A DNA stretch of 64,000 nucleotides, taken from the NCBI GenBank assembly GCA_954871525.1, contig OX940861.1, positions 7,982,842 to 8,046,841 on the forward strand, read 5' to 3'. Position numbers and translations under genes: made by a program. Within the stretch, counting starts at the first letter, position 1, and the number at the start of each line of letters is the position of its first letter. This DNA comes from Parietaria judaica. Taxonomy: Eukaryota > Streptophyta > Magnoliopsida > Rosales > Urticaceae. Positions 22,960 to 32,465 of this stretch are shown in pieces. The notes below the pieces were generated by a model. It was not told the DNA's origin, searched no databases, and worked only from the letters and a program-made list of their open reading frames with translations.

Positions 22960-23081
22960 AACTGATGTAACGAGAGATTATCGGAAAGAGAGAAACCGCA
23001 AAATGCAACTCATAAAAGTCGACTTTTATGAGTTGCATTTTGCGGTTTTTCTCTTTCCGATAATCTCTCGTTACATCAGTT
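22960..23081. repeat. 122-bp near-perfect loopless palindrome
   Basis: Two 61-bp arms meet at AAAGTC|GACTTT (centre 23020/23021) with one mismatch. The outermost bases are TA on each side of ACTG...CAGT, compatible with a TA target duplication as in Tc1/mariner-type MITEs. No loop and no ORF. Confidence 0.9.
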
Positions 23082-23441
23082 ATCAATATCATAAACTGCC
23101 AAACTAAATATTATTATTGTGTTTATATAAAGCACACGAAAAACAGAAGGAGAGGGGAAAGGAGGAGATGAAACCAAAATGGAAACAAATCGTTCTAAAG
23201 CGGGAAATAAATAACATAATTAAAAGAGCAAATAAATCATAATTAAGACTAATAATAAAGATATTAATCAGCCCATAAATGGCGCCAATTAATACCGATG
23301 ATATCCCGAGCTCCATGCACGCCATGCATACGAGAACCTCTCGTGCAAACATCACTTCCGGTATGTCGGTCCCACGTGCTATCAGTAACCTTGACGGATA
23401 GTGTCACCCCATTCAAAAAAAAAATTATAATATTCTATCAA
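23082..23441. other. Spacer between foldback elements, no gene seen
   Basis: AT-rich; the frame at 23104-23355 (-) has no recognised features. Confidence 0.4.
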
Positions 23442-24216
23442 GGGTAAACTGCGGCTAAAGTACCCAATGTTTCAAACATTTTGAGTTATGTACCTAAGCT
23501 TTTTTGGTGGCTATTGTACCTAAAAATATTTCTGTTAAGGAATTTGGTTTCCTCCGTCAAACGCCGTTAGTGGTGTCCTACGTGGCACCACGGATATTGG
23601 GTAAATTGCGGTTAAAGTACCTAACGTTTTAATTTTTTTTGAATTATGTACCTTTTTTTTGGTGTACCTAAAGTTGCTTCTGTTAAGGAATTTGGTTTCT
23701 TCCGTCAAATTTTGTTTATGGTGTCCTACGTAGCACCTCGGACGCGCCATGTCGATTTGGCAACACAACCACGTGTCATTTGACTGCCACGTAGGATTTT
23801 ATTTTATTTTTAATTTTTTTTTTAAATTTTGATTTTAATTATTATTAAATTATATTAATTATAATGTTTAAGAAAAAAAATAAAAAACCATAAAATAAAA
23901 AAAAATATAAAATGCAACGTGGCGGTTTAATGCATGTAAGTTGATGGAAGAAACCAAATTCCTTAACAGAAGCAACTTTCGGTACTAGCCACCAAAAAAA
24001 AAAATATACATAATTCAATTTTTTTGAAACATTGGATACTTTAGCCGCAGTTTACCCAATATTCAAAGTGCCACGTAGGACACCACTAACGTAACTTGAC
24101 GGAGGAAACTAAATTCCTTAACAGAAGCAATTTTAGGTACTATAGTCACCAAAACAAAATTTAGGTACATAACTCAAAATATTTGAAACATTAGATACTT
24201 TAATCGCAGTTCATCC
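23442..24216. mobile_element. Foldback (Mutator-like) MITE with doubled terminal repeats
   Basis: Ends GGGTAAACTGCGGCTAAAG and its degenerate inverse at 24190-24216. Each arm holds two tandem copies of a module of about 155 bp starting GGGTAAA(C/T)TGCGG(C/T)TAAAGTAC. Left copies are at 23442 and about 23597; right copies are inverted, ending at about 24057 and 24216. Flanking 9-mers TTCTATCAA and TTCTTTAAT are similar but not identical, so the TSD is degenerate. Confidence 0.7.
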
Positions 24217-24652
24217 TTCTTTAATTCCCCATCTAAACTTTAAAAGATATTACAAAGTAAAGTTTTATTACTATTCCAAAATTCGGTATAAATATTTTTT
24301 GGAATTTTGAATAAATCAAAGTTTTTGGGAGGAATAAAACTAATTAGTTACTTAGATTTTACTTTAGACCTATCATAAAAAATAGGGTAAATGAACGAAA
24401 TGCCCATTTATGACTCAAGGTTTCAAAAAAATGCCCAAATCTATTTTTGGTAATTAGAACCACCAACTAATTGAAATATGGACCAATATACCCTTCTTTT
24501 TTTAAATATCAAATAATTAACAAATAATCAATCATCCTTAATTATTGCAACAATAAGGATTCACCACATTATTTAAATACAATTTTTTTATTATAAATTA
24601 ATTACTAATCTTCCTATACTTATTCAATTCTATTCTATTTACGTATGTATTT

Positions 24653-24775
24653 TCGAAAGAGTTCTACAATTATGAAGTTGTAACTATATATACGAAACTG
24701 TAACAATATTTACTTATGTATGTTCGAAAGAGTTCTACAATTATGAAGTTGTAACTATATATTCGAAACGCATAA
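24653..24775. repeat. Tandem duplication, about 73-bp unit
   Basis: CGAAAGAGTTCTACAATTAT is present at about 24653 and 24726, each followed by GAAGTTGTAACTATATAT and a CGAAAC variant. Lies inside the Mutator-like element. Confidence 0.85.
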
Positions 24776-24949
24776 AAATTCGTAATTATATATACGATAC
24801 TGGTAACTATAAATATAAAAGTATAATGAATAATGTACTTGTAAATTTAATTACGAAGTTGTATACGAAAAATGTAACTATATATACGAAATTGTAATTC
24901 GGTAATTTTAATTACAAAACTGCAATTAGGTAATCATAACTGTAATTAC

Positions 24950-25262
24950 CAATATCTCTTGCACATCGAGCACAAACATCGACGGGATTGAAGAAGTTGC
25001 AGCAAATGGAGGTGTACGGAATCTCCAGCGTCTCGAATTAGGGCAAACAGCAGGTGGGGGAGGTGCGGCGAATCGGTGGGGGAGGCGCGACAGAGGAGGA
25101 GGCGCACGGGGGAGCTCGGATGAATGCCAGCGAAGAGCAGAGAGGGAGGGAGAAAGAACAAAGAGAGAGAGAGATAAAAGAAAAAGAGCAGAGAGGGAGG
25201 GAGAAAGAACGAAGAGAGAGAGATAAAAGAAAAATAAAAGGAAATTCAAAATTTGAGGTCAA
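24950..25262 (-). pseudogene. GC-rich gene-fragment-like segment inside the Mutator-like element
   Basis: Read on minus, a CT-rich leader (about 25260-25130) is followed by a GC-rich open stretch and ends in a GTAATTACAG-like splice context near 24953. Two overlapping frames (25262-25038 and 25249-24926) are rich in Ser, Leu, Pro and match no family I know. Composition differs sharply from the surroundings. This is what a captured first exon would look like, but the donor gene is not identified. Confidence 0.4.
25134..25232. repeat. Tandem purine repeat, about 50-bp unit, 2 copies
   Basis: AGAGCAGAGAGGGAGGGAGA plus AAGAAC(A/G)AAGAGAGAG and ATAAAAGAAAA is repeated almost exactly twice. Confidence 0.9.
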
Positions 25263-25434
25263 AGTATCAAATTAATTTGAAATCTGATAAATATGGGAAT
25301 AATTCAACCTTAATTTTAGGAAAATAAAATTTCGAAATTAAACTAAATAATTAATTAACGAAAATAAAAATATATAATTAAAATCAAGGTTATAATGGTC
25401 CAAAATTTATTAAAAATGGGTATAAATGAATTAA

Positions 25435-26424
25435 GGGTAAACTGCGGCTAATGTACCCAATGTTTGATCTTATGCGGATTATGTACCCAATGTTTATTTT
25501 CGGCGGCTAATGTACCCAATATTTGATCCGTTAGATATTTTCGTGTTTTCCGTCACTTGACCATTAGAGAGTTATCCTCCTCTATATGCACACTTTTCGT
25601 ATTTTTGACATAACTCACTCATTTTTTGTCCAAATTTTATGCACGACCTATGGTTGGAAAGATAAGAGATATATCTACAACTTTGGTGTTTTAAGTTTTG
25701 TAAAATAAGTTTTAGAAAAATACGAAATTTCAAATACAACGTAAAACTGGACATTAGTTTAATGCAAAATATTTGTTTCGAGCAAATTTTAATATACTTA
25801 ATGACTTTTTATGATGAAGCGTAAAACTAAAAGTTGTAGATAAATATTTTATCTTTCTAACGGGTGTTTATTTATAAATTTTAGACAAAAATGAGTGAGT
25901 TATGCCAAAAATATGAAAGATGTGATGCGAAATAATCTTTCATATTTTTGGCATAACTCACTCATTTTTTTCTCCAAAATTTATAAATAAACACCCGTTG
26001 GAAAGATAAAAGTTTATCTATAACTTTTTAGTTTTACGTTTCATCATAAAAGGTCATTAAGTATATTAAAATTTGATCGAAACAAATATTTTGCATTAAA
26101 CTAATGTCCTGTTTTACGTTGTATTTGAAATTTCGTATTTTTCTAAAACTAATTTTACAAAACGTAAAAAACCAAAGTTGTAGATCTATCTCTTATCTTT
26201 CCAACCATAGGTCGTTCATAAAATTTGGATAAAAAAATGAGTGAGTTATGTCAAAAATACGAAAAGTGTACATATAGAGGAGGATAACTCTCTAACAGTT
26301 AAGTGACGGAAAACACGAAAATATCTAACGGATCAAACATTGGATACATTAGCCGCCGAAAATAAACATTGGGTACATAATCCGCAGAAGATCAAACATT
26401 GGGTACATTAGCCACAGTTTACCC
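25435..26424. mobile_element. 990-bp foldback (Mutator-like MITE) nested in another element
   Basis: Perfect 9-bp TSD ATGAATTAA at 25426-25434 and 26425-26433. Ends are GGGTAAACTGCGGCTAATG and CATTAGCCACAGTTTACCC. Nearly the whole element is two inverted arms of roughly 490 bp that mirror each other from the tips to a centre near 25930. No transposase. The termini resemble those of the 23442-24216 element (GGGTAAACTGCGGCTAA), so they belong to the same superfamily. Confidence 0.92.
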
Positions 26425-26504
26425 ATGAATTAATTGAAACTATGGGCATTTCTCATAAACCTTGAGTGTATTTTGGGCATTTCATGAGTTTTCTTTAAAA
26501 AATA

Positions 26505-27234
26505 TTATTTTAAATGACACGTCGTTTTCCAATCACATGTCGTTTCACAGAAGCTTGAAGGCCAGCTTCCTACTTTGTTTTCTTCTTTTTTTTTTTTTTT
26601 TTTGGATTCGAGCATTTCTTCTTCTTCCTCACAATATCGACGAATGATGGGCCAATAAATTCACTCGACCTACCGAGCAGTCCATGCCTCTCTGCGTTTC
26701 CCATTCACCATTTTAGGTAATATAGGATTCAATAAAGCTTATTCGTAATTCGGTTCGAGTATGGATCGATTTCGATGTTCAAAAGAAAGTTACTTTATGT
26801 TCGATTCTGGTTCTATTGTGTTGTTGAACTGAACGTTGAATTTTTTTTGTTGTTGTATAAATTACGTTTGAATTACTTTCTGTTGATGGGTTTCAAACTA
26901 TGAGGGATTATATTGAGTTTTTTGAAAGTGGAATTAACACATACAACATGTTCGATGAAATGGCTCAATGGAGGTTTACATTTGAAAATTCCATTTACAT
27001 CACACCGAAATTCCAGTTTCTTGTGGAAGGCGGAATCACAGAAAGAACTATTTCCTCAGAGTTTAGAATCAGAATACGTCTTGGTTTTGTATGTTCATCC
27101 GGGGAGGCAGGGTTATAAATCTTCTTAAATGTTGTATTTTCGCAATTGAATTTGCAGGCTCTGGTTTTCCTCGGTGACGCAGAAAAAGAAGAAGAAGAAG
27201 AAGAAGACGAAGCTAAGAGTGTTAGGGTTCGGAA
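26505..27234 (+). promoter_or_regulatory. Upstream region and probable 5' UTR of the LYR gene
   Basis: A possible first non-coding exon ends at TTTTAG|GTAATA near 26716, and an acceptor TTTGCAG at about 27157 leads into a leader with (GAA)n before the ATG. This suggests a 5' UTR intron of about 440 bp; inferred only from splice-site fit. The frames at 26900-27128 start inside that intron. Confidence 0.4.
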
Positions 27235-27798
27235 ATGAGTTCCGAGGCTTTAAAGGTTTCTAGGTTTTATAGAAGCCTGCTCAAAGCTATAAAGGAGCAT
27301 ATTGGGAATGATGACAAGAAGAGGCACTTCAGAGAATATTTAGCTGAGGAGTTCAGAAAGAAGAACTCGTCACCGGTTTCCGACCTCTCTTCAGTTCAGC
27401 ACAGAATGAAGCTCGCCGAAGACTACACCTTTCTTCTCAAAAGTGTTCACCACCAACAGGTTCGTATGTTTCTCTCATCTGCACAAGAATTTGTTGGTGT
27501 TTGTCTGTTTTTGCAGGTCTTTAGGCATTATAAGAAACAAATTTGATCTGATGTTAATAAGTTTCTAAGTTATTGCATAAATTAGTACACTCTTGTCTTG
27601 TTTTCATCAGTATATTATGATTTATGACTTCGCTGGAAATCTAAACCAGAAAGATGATTACACACGAGCCTTGCGGTTTTGCAGGAATTGTTGTTCTCGT
27701 ACAACATCGCTGTGGATCGAACCGAAGAAATGAAAAGAACGCTTGGGAAATCTGCCGCTAGCGTAGGTCTTCAGTTGCCGGAGACTTATCAACCTTGA
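27235..27798 (+). CDS. LYR-motif (Complex1_LYR) protein
   Basis: Two exons, 27235-27459 and 27685-27798, joined by a phase-0 GT-AG intron, give 112 residues. The start is the ATG after a (GAA)n leader. The N-terminal helix carries a variant LYR tripeptide (SRFYRSLLKAI, Phe for Leu), followed by a Lys/Arg-rich segment (DDKKRHFREYLAEEFRKK) and a downstream helix (LAEDYTFLLKSVHHQQ). Exon 2 reads ELLFSYNIAVDRTEEMKRTL and ends GLQLPETYQP. LYR proteins are small mitochondrial adaptors that bind acyl-carrier protein and assist Fe-S cluster transfer or respiratory-complex assembly. From memory it matches an uncharacterised Arabidopsis LYR family member; the exact client is unknown. An AATAAA at 27881-27886 lies 83 bp after the stop, before a retroelement that starts at 27949. 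Confidence 0.9.
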
Positions 27799-28066
27799 CA
27801 AACCGGTTTTTGATTCGCTTTCCGATTTCCCGGAGATCACTTCTAAACATCGCAGAGATTCATTTAACTGGATGTTTATCAATAAAGCAGCTGCGCCTTT
27901 GGACTATGTTACTGGATTTTTTTTTCTGAAGTTAAAAAACGGAAAAAGTGCAGGTGTTTTGGGTTTTCAACTTGTGTTTCTCATTGATTGGTAAAGGTAT
28001 ACATACAACTTAATTAGTGAACAGTAATTTAATTTAATTACAAATATTATTCACTAACACGCCCCC

Positions 28067-28190
28067 TCAATATGGGCAAAAGATATCGATCAAGCCCATC
28101 TTGTTACATAATCTCAACTGGCCAATGGGACCCAATCCCTTGGTGAGGCAATCTGCTATTTGCTCTCGTGTACCAATATGGCTCACGCCA
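28067..28190 (-). pseudogene. C-terminal end of Copia RNase H
   Basis: Minus-strand frame HIGTREQIADCLTKGLGPIG, then LRLCNKMGLIDIFCPY, is the classic end of Copia pol (ADxLTK-LG...GMxDI). Upstream it is fused in frame to a Gly-rich leader sequence (VGGGGGEK), marking the internal deletion junction near 28190. Confidence 0.85.
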
Positions 28191-28843
28191 AACTCACCTA
28201 AACTCTTTTCTCCTCCGCCGCCGCCGACCGTTGTTGACGTCGCCGAAATCTCTCCGACCACCGCCGCCGCTCGTCTAGTCGCGACAAATTTCCAACCACG
28301 AATCTTCCCTTGAGCTTCTTCTTCGATTCTTATTCTTCTTTACCAAATCTTTAATTCCAAGCCCTAACTCTCGTTCCTCGCAATCGATTCAGCGACCAAG
28401 CTTTTCTTCTCCTACGCAGTAACTCCGATCGATCCTCTCCAAGCTTCGATTGCTCGCCGCCAACCTTTCCCTTCGATTCTCTTCAATCAATTCCAGCAGT
28501 AAATCGAGCTTCGAAGGAGCTTGTCCAAGCTTCGAACGCCATCTAGCTTCAATTCTCCTCCTTCGATGAACCCTAACCTGCGACCTTCAACCAGCTTCGC
28601 CTTCTTACAGCGAGCTTCTCCAAGCCCTAGACCGAGCTTCTTCTCCCTCTTCCGAACCAGATCTGGAACGTGACCAGACCTCTCCAAGCCCTCCGAGTCC
28701 TCGGACTCCCTTCGAGCTTCTAAACCCAAACTCCGAGTAGCAGCTGCTGAGCCCTAGCCGAGTTACTTCTCCACGCACGGTCCAAATGGCAAGTTAACAG
28801 CGACACTCTTGCTCCGCTCCGCTCCGGTAAGTTCACAACCCGA
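28191..28843 (-). other. Copia leader / former gag region, non-coding
   Basis: CT-rich on plus, GA-rich on minus, relatively GC-rich. Contains no recognisable gag; frames on both strands are short (for example 28487-28729 on minus). Confidence 0.5.
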
Positions 28844-29129
28844 GCTCTGATACCATGTAGGTGTTTTGGGTTTTCAACTTGTGTTTCTCATTGATTGGTA
28901 AAGGTATATATACAACTTAATTATTGAACAGTAATTTAATCTAATTACAAATATTATTCACAATATTCCATATTTACCAAGCAGGATGGCTAAAGAACTC
29001 GCAACATGGTAGCTATAAATTATGCAAGTTATTTATCGGGTCATAATGGTAAAATGTTTGTCAAACAGTTCAAATTATGTAAATGACCGGGTAAAATTAT
29101 GCAGTTGTGGCTTTCACTTTTTGTTTTAC

Positions 29130-30127
29130 TAAGGCCGTGCTTGAGATTTTCGGGGCCCTAGGCGAGAATAATTTTTGGTCGTAATTGCAAAATTTAAATT
29201 TAATGCAAAAGTACATACAATATTTATATATATATATATATATTCTCATTCAAATAAGACGCGTCTATCAGTTTCAGAAGCAAAAGTATTAATCAACTTT
29301 GCATAATCGAGCTTCTCGACAATGTCTTTTTCGATAGACAATGTACCTAAACCACTCAACCTATCTTGAGACATGGTTGATCAAACATAAGACTTAATCA
29401 ATATTAACTTCGAGAAGCTTCTTTCTGCATGTGCAACTGTGACTGGTATAGTTAACATAATTCAGTAGGCAATCCAAGAATTTGGATAACTACAATCCAA
29501 TTCTTGTATGTAATTCAAACATCAATCGCTCTCTTCCTATTGGTTGACACGTTCACACTTAGGATTTATAATTTCTTCAAGAGATCATCCGCGTCGATTT
29601 CTGAAACTTGATTGCACTTTTTGCCTTTGTAAGGTTGGCGCGGAAACTCTTCAAGCTATCTCTATCTAGAGCTTTTAGCTTCTTCAAATCAAGTTAAGTC
29701 CAAATTGTTTTTCAAATTTCTGAAATTGTTCACACTTGAATGGAAGAAAAAAAAATCACTTCAAATTATGTGAAATATAGAGAGCAAATAATTTTGGGAT
29801 TAGGGAAATAAATGAGGTGAGGAAATTATAAAGTGGGAATAAGGGGCCCTATTTTATTTGGGAATTGGGGTTCAAATATTAAAGTTAAGTGATTTTAATT
29901 AAAAATTAATTAGGGGCCGTAAATAATTTGGGGATTATGTGCTTAAATATTAAAGTTGAGTGGTTTTGATTATATTTTTTTGGAGCCCCTAAATTTAATT
30001 TAAGTGATAAAAAATTAATTTAAATAATTTTGAGGCCTTAAATTTTATTTTTGGGTGCCCCTAAATTTAGATTAATTTTTTTACTAAAGGCGAGCGCCTA
30101 CTTTACCTCCCCTCAGACACGACCCTG
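29130..30127 (-). mobile_element. hAT transposon remnant
   Basis: Approximate inverted ends AAGGCCGTGCTTGAG (29130) and CTCAGACACGACCCTG (to 30127) enclose a decayed hAT transposase C-terminus on minus. Possible 8-bp TSD GTTTTACT/GTTTTTAT, two mismatches. The 5' part (29820-30060) contains a degenerate duplication of about 85 bp with TTCAAATATTAAAGTT(A/G)AG. Confidence 0.6.
29246..29640 (-). pseudogene. hAT transposase C-terminal dimerisation domain, decayed
   Basis: The minus strand reads AIDV...NYIQELDCSYPNSWIAYRIM (interrupted), then TIPVTVAHAERSFSKLILIK, a TGA where Arg is expected, STMSQDRLSGLGTLSIEKDI and LDYAKLINTFAS to a TGA at 29246-29248. This is the hAT C-terminal dimerisation signature (TIPVTVAxAERSFSKL, M-x-x-x-R-L). 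Stops and frameshifts show it is inactive. Confidence 0.85.
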
Positions 30128-30640
30128 GTTTTTATCGTATTGCTCGAGTCTATACTCAGCTTCACCCAAATACAATTTTATTTTTCTCAAATATTTTTGA
30201 ACTTTGATTAATGTTATGAATAATATTTTTTAAAAGTTGAGAAAAATTAAATAGTAATTGGTTAATTTTATAAAAAAATCCATAATTAAAAATAATACTC
30301 GGTTTTACCGAATAACCTACCATTCATGAATTACTTGTTGATTTAAATGTCTCTGATGTAAAATGAATAATTTGTCATTGATGAGTTGAAATCTGGAGCC
30401 AAGTTAAAATCCAACGGCAAAAGTTCCATTTTTAAGCGTCTATTGCATGAGTCATCTCTCGATCTAACGATTACAAATGGAAGATTGGGTTTTGCTGATG
30501 CAGTTGATATATATATATATATATATATAGTCGAATTGGTTGCAATGCCATATGTTAATATACACGTATAGAAACGTACGTATATTTTTATAAGTTTCTC
30601 TTGTCAGTATGTATAGCGATATATTCTAAGCGAAACTTGT

Positions 30641-30669
30641 ACACGTGTAGAGCTGCCGAGACACGTGGC
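30641..30669 (+). promoter_or_regulatory. Paired ABRE (ACGT-core) elements upstream of RCI2
   Basis: ACACGTGT (30641-30648) and ACACGTGGC (30661-30669) lie 20 bp apart, about 145-170 bp before the start codon. A TCCGAC core (DRE/CRT-like) follows at about 30688, and a weak TTATAA at 30718-30723. Such elements bind ABA-responsive bZIP and cold-responsive CBF factors, fitting a gene family induced by cold, salt and ABA. Confidence 0.6.
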
Positions 30670-30810
30670 AGAAAAGGGTCTTCCTGTCCGACACATGTTG
30701 TTCACGACTTTTTCTCCTTATAACCGTTTCAAACTCCCAGTTTTTTCTCCATAATCACTCACTTCTCATAGATCTGAAACGCTCTCTGTTTCTTCAAACT
30801 CATCACCAAA

Positions 30811-31047
30811 ATGGGCTCGGAAACCTTTGTGGAAGTGATCCTCGCGATATTGTTGCCCCCAGTTGGTGTCTTCCTTCGATATGGCTGTGGGGTAATTCTA
30901 ATACATACATGTTTCATTTTTATTATCTATGGCTCCTAATTTTTGGAAATCAATTATGTGCAGTTGGAGTTCTGGATATGTTTGCTTCTGACGATCCTGG
31001 GATATATACCGGGAATCATATATGCACTGTATGTGCTTGTTGGATAG
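30811..31047 (+). CDS. RCI2: RCI2/LTI6 (PMP3, UPF0057) small membrane proteolipid
   Basis: Two exons, 30811-30891 and 30964-31047, with GT-AG borders and a phase-0 intron give 54 residues: MGSETFVEVILAILLPPVGV, FLRYGCG, then LEFWICLLLTILGYIPGIIY and ALYVLVG. It has the family layout of two membrane helices joined by a short loop, the LPP-x-GVFLR-x-GC motif and GYIPGI-x-YA. Length and intron position match plant RCI2 genes. RCI2/PMP3 proteins sit in the plasma membrane, affect membrane potential and Na+ entry, and rise in cold, salt and drought. An AATAAA at 31081-31086 closes the gene. Each exon is too short to be found as a long ORF. The cytoplasmic tail is absent, so it is the short form. 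Confidence 0.95.
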
Positions 31048-31086
31048 ATACTTCTATTTTCTATGTAAATATCATCTTTCAATAAA

Positions 31087-31987
31087 GACAGTGTCATATG
31101 TCATGAACAGAATGTTGTGTTTCCACACTAGTTTTTTTTGTTCTTTTTTAATCGTTATATTAAAGAGTCAAAATGCTAGTTTTAATTTATGTAATGCTTG
31201 TTGCGAATTCACTCTGTTTGCTATTGTTGGTTGAAAGATTGGTTCCTTGAGAAATGTGCAAGTGTGAGAAAATAGTGATGGAATCACTCTTGAGCGACGG
31301 TATCAACTTATTTTTGGTTAATTGACTTCTCAACAAGTTTAATTGATTTTGAATGTTGGATCGGAGTAATGTTTTTGGGCCTTTTTTGGGGACAGAATAA
31401 TAGGCAATCCGATCATGTAGCGCGTGTGGGCCAATGTTACATGTCTAGATTATAGCCACACTATTTAAGGGCTGAAATGTTCGTTTTCAAAAGCATGCAA
31501 ACATGCATAACAAGAGATAAGAACAAAAGATGTTGCACTATTATAAAATACCTACTCCTGTGTTCTGAGGTGAGTCATTCGACTCGTGTTTGCTAGTGAA
31601 CGAATGCGTTCACAACTTCGTGTAAGGTGTAATTATAATCTGTTGCACCCAGTGACACGGGCAACCAGGACGGAGCCAAGAGTGGGAGAAAATTTAGGAG
31701 GGTAAAACTTGGCTGTCCGTCATTTCTTAATACATTTTTTAATGGCGGAGTGAGTGCAGTGTGGGCTTGGGGCTCCGGGCTCTGACCGCCTGCAGCCACA
31801 AAGGGTGTTGGGCGCGGGCAGCCCGTGCTGGCACCCACAAATTTTATAACTACTTGCCACCAAGCATTCTAATTTGGGTGAATTCATTGAGAATTGATTT
31901 TTTTTAAGAGTTTAATTTTTTTTTTTGGTTAAATCATGAGAAGGTATTGAGATTTCTAATTTTTACAAATTTTAGATTTTTTTTTTC
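31087..31987. other. Intergenic, no gene seen
   Basis: Holds the RCI2 3' flank and a locally GC-rich patch at 31620-31850 with an 81-codon minus frame that matches nothing I know. Probably an eroded transposon. Confidence 0.35.
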
Positions 31988-32456
31988 GGGTCAATGACGG
32001 CAAAAATACTCAAAGTTTGGTCAAAGAACTCCTCGTGTACTCAAAGTTTAAAAGTGGTGGTAAAAATACTCAAAGTTACATTTGGGGAGTTGACCACTCC
32101 ATTCTCGTAACGACGTTAACTTACCTGTTAATTCTGGTCACGTGGACAAATCTGTTTTGTTAAGTGTAATCATTAGGGGTTCAATTAGTTGTGTTAAATA
32201 GTATTAATTAGGGGTTTAATTCCTTGTTTTGTCGTAAACGAGGCTGATGTGGGCTCGTTAATGTGGAAAAAATTATTATGTCAGCAACCCACGTTTGTCT
32301 ACGTGGCCAGAGTTAACAGGTAAGTTAACGGCGTTACGAGAATGGAGTGGTCAACTCCCCAAATGCGACTTTGGGTATTTTTGCCACAAATTTTAAACTT
32401 TGGGTACACGAGGGGTTCTTTGACCAAACTTTGGGTATTTTTGCCGTCATTAACCC
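31988..32456. mobile_element. 469-bp foldback MITE (Mutator-like)
   Basis: A 9-bp flank TTTTTTTTC is repeated exactly at 31979-31987 and 32457-32465. Ends are GGGTCAATGACGGCAAAAAT and ATTTTTGCCGTCATTAACCC. Inverted arms reach about 160-170 bp, including GAGTTGACCACTCCATTCTC and its inverse. No ORF. Confidence 0.88.
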
Positions 32457-32465
32457 TTTTTTTTC

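Larger units (their letters stand above)
24385..26495. mobile_element. Mutator-like foldback element, possible Pack-MULE, host of a nested insertion
   Basis: A perfect 9-bp TSD TAAAAAATA flanks it at 24376-24384 and 26496-26504. The left terminal repeat contains GAAATGCCCATTTATGACTC; the right end is its diverged inverse (AATGCCCATA... and TCATGAAATGCCC). After removing the nested element at 25435-26424 the original is about 1.1 kb. Its centre is a GC-rich, exon-like segment unlike the AT-rich termini. Confidence 0.75.
27949..28963 (-). mobile_element. Small internally deleted Copia element (TRIM-sized, 1.0 kb)
   Basis: Direct repeats of 111 and 108 bp (27949-28059 and 28856-28963) start TG(C/T)AGGTGTTTTGGG and end TTATTCAC...CA. 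The minus-strand PBS TGGTATCAGAGC (28844-28855) touches the right LTR. A polypurine tract (GAGGGGGCGTG, about 28060-28070) precedes the left one. The internal region keeps only a leader and the last codons of pol. No matching 5-bp TSD was found (AAAAG and ATATT). Confidence 0.85.

Noticed and set aside
26900..27128. Two overlapping frames upstream of the LYR gene
   Set aside because: They fall in the inferred 5' UTR intron and match nothing known.
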